This document shows, in pieces, positions 4,590-5,190 of a stretch of DNA of 5,190 nt (positions are counted from its first letter, which is position 1; the number at the start of each line of letters is the position of its first letter). Source of the DNA: Gemmatimonadota bacterium (GTDB taxonomy: Bacteria > Gemmatimonadota > Gemmatimonadetes > Longimicrobiales > Gaopeijiaceae); the NCBI GenBank assembly GCA_003567615.1, contig PWZC01000455.1:1-5190 (forward strand), in the 5' to 3' direction. The notes beneath the pieces were generated by a model. The model saw nothing but the letters and a program-made list of their open reading frames with translations, was not told the origin of the DNA and made no database searches. Made by a program: the position numbers and the translations under genes.

Positions 4590-5190
4590 AGCCGGACCAG
4601 ATCGTGGAGGCCGTCCTCTTCGCCAGCGATGCTCCCCTTCGTCCCGATGAAATCGCCCGGGCTGACGAGTCCCTTGACGAGGACGCGGTGGAGGGGGCGC
4701 TGGCGCGGCTCAAGACCTTCTATCTGGAGTCGGAGCGGGCCTTCCAGTTGGTGGAGGTGGCCGAGGGGTACCAACTCCTCACCGAGCCCCGATTTGCCGC
4801 CTACCTGGATCGCCTGGAGACGGTGCCGCGGCCGTCGCGCCTCTCCGGGCCGGCCCTGGAGGCGCTGGCCATCATCGCGTATCGGCAGCCCATCGGTCGC
4901 GTGGAGGTGGAGTACGTGCGGGGGGTCGGGTCATCGGGAGTGATCCGGACCCTCCAGGATCGAGGGCTCATCGATGTGGTTGGACGGGGCGAGGGGCTCG
5001 GACGACCCCTCCTCTACGGAACCACCAACTACTTTCTCCAGCACTTCGGATTCCGCAGCCTCGATGACCTGCCGCGTCCGGATGAGCTGCCCGTGATCCT
5101 TCGGGACCGCACGACCCCCATCCTTCCGGAGGAGGAAGAAGTGCAACAGGACGAGGTGCACCAGGAAGACCTGCAACTGGACGACGTGAC
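4586..5190 (+). CDS. scpB: Segregation and condensation protein ScpB (3' end beyond window)
   Basis: Partner of ScpA in the SMC condensin complex; ScpB dimers of two winged-helix domains bind the central part of the kleisin. The GTG start at 4586 overlaps the scpA TGA (GTGA), and GGAGG (4574-4578) sits seven bases upstream. The frame is open to the window edge: 201 codons plus two bases. Features are an N-terminal winged helix (about 1-80, beginning KPDQIVEAVLFAS) and the highly conserved second domain with ALAIIAYRQPIGR (93-105), VRGVGSSGVIRTLQDRGLI (111-129), GRPLLYGTT (139-147) and FLQHFGFRSLDDLP (150-163). The family core ends near residue 165; beyond it is an acidic tail with a pentapeptide repeat from residue 186. 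B. subtilis ScpB has about 197 residues, so this protein is longer. The true end is not visible. Confidence 0.95.
   Translation, partial: MKPDQIVEAVLFASDAPLRPDEIARADESLDEDAVEGALARLKTFYLESERAFQLVEVAEGYQLLTEPRFAAYLDRLETVPRPSRLSGPALEALAIIAYRQPIGRVEVEYVRGVGSSGVIRTLQDRGLIDVVGRGEGLGRPLLYGTTNYFLQHFGFRSLDDLPRPDELPVILRDRTTPILPEEEEVQQDEVHQEDLQLDDV
5141..5190 (+). repeat. 15-bp imperfect tandem repeat in the scpB 3' region
   Basis: Three consecutive 15-base units, 5141-5155, 5156-5170 and 5171-5185, share the pattern (G/C)TGCA(A/C)C(A/T)GGA(C/A)GA(G/C), and a fourth may begin at 5186. In frame they encode VQQDE, VHQED and LQLDD, then VT at the edge: an acidic five-residue repeat with a hydrophobic residue at position 1. 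It extends the EEEE stretch at residues 182-185. The repeat count cannot be known because the window ends inside it. Confidence 0.75.

Noticed and set aside
1..5190. Mobile elements, tRNA genes, CRISPR arrays, defence or toxin genes
   Set aside because: No transposase or integrase motifs, spaced direct repeats, tRNA cloverleaf or abrupt composition change were seen. The window is ordinary core genome.

Overview
This is a high-GC bacterial chromosomal window (about two-thirds G+C by eye, with strong G/C preference at third codon positions). It carries only housekeeping genes: a pyrimidine-biosynthesis operon, ribosomal protein S20, and the start of a chromosome-segregation operon. A short pyrR-pyrB-pyrC operon, a catalytic-only ATCase, Shine-Dalgarno sequences and 4-base stop/start overlaps suggest a high-GC non-proteobacterial lineage. 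Gemmatimonadota is my best guess, from general impression only; nothing here proves it.

Layout. Positions 1-213 are an upstream region with a good -35/-10 pair (80-109) and a possible 32-codon leader ORF. The + strand operon pyrR (about 214-774), pyrB (771-1742) and pyrC (1739-3043) follows; consecutive genes overlap by 4 bases. A perfect 19-bp hairpin (3094-3137) lies between the convergent ends of pyrC and rpsT (minus strand, 3190-3450) and probably terminates both. Between rpsT and scpA (3451-3740) lie two divergent candidate promoters and a GC-rich, hairpin-prone scpA leader. scpA (3741-4589) overlaps scpB (4586 onward), which runs off the right edge.

How the genes work together. PyrB condenses carbamoyl phosphate with aspartate, and PyrC cyclises the product to dihydroorotate: steps 2 and 3 of UMP synthesis. 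PyrR is a PRPP-binding uracil phosphoribosyltransferase and, in its classical form, the RNA-binding attenuator of pyr operons. Here several residues linked to RNA binding differ and I see no classical PyrR attenuator upstream. ScpA and ScpB are the kleisin and its partner in the SMC condensin complex. S20 is a small-subunit ribosomal protein.

I found no undescribed multi-gene system. The points most worth a second look are small: a G-rich, G-quadruplex-capable segment with a G9 run across the pyrC ribosome-binding site and start, a second G8 run in the pyrC active-site coding region, the altered PyrR surface, a leader ORF ending on the likely TTG start of pyrR, and a 15-bp tandem repeat encoding an acidic ScpB tail.
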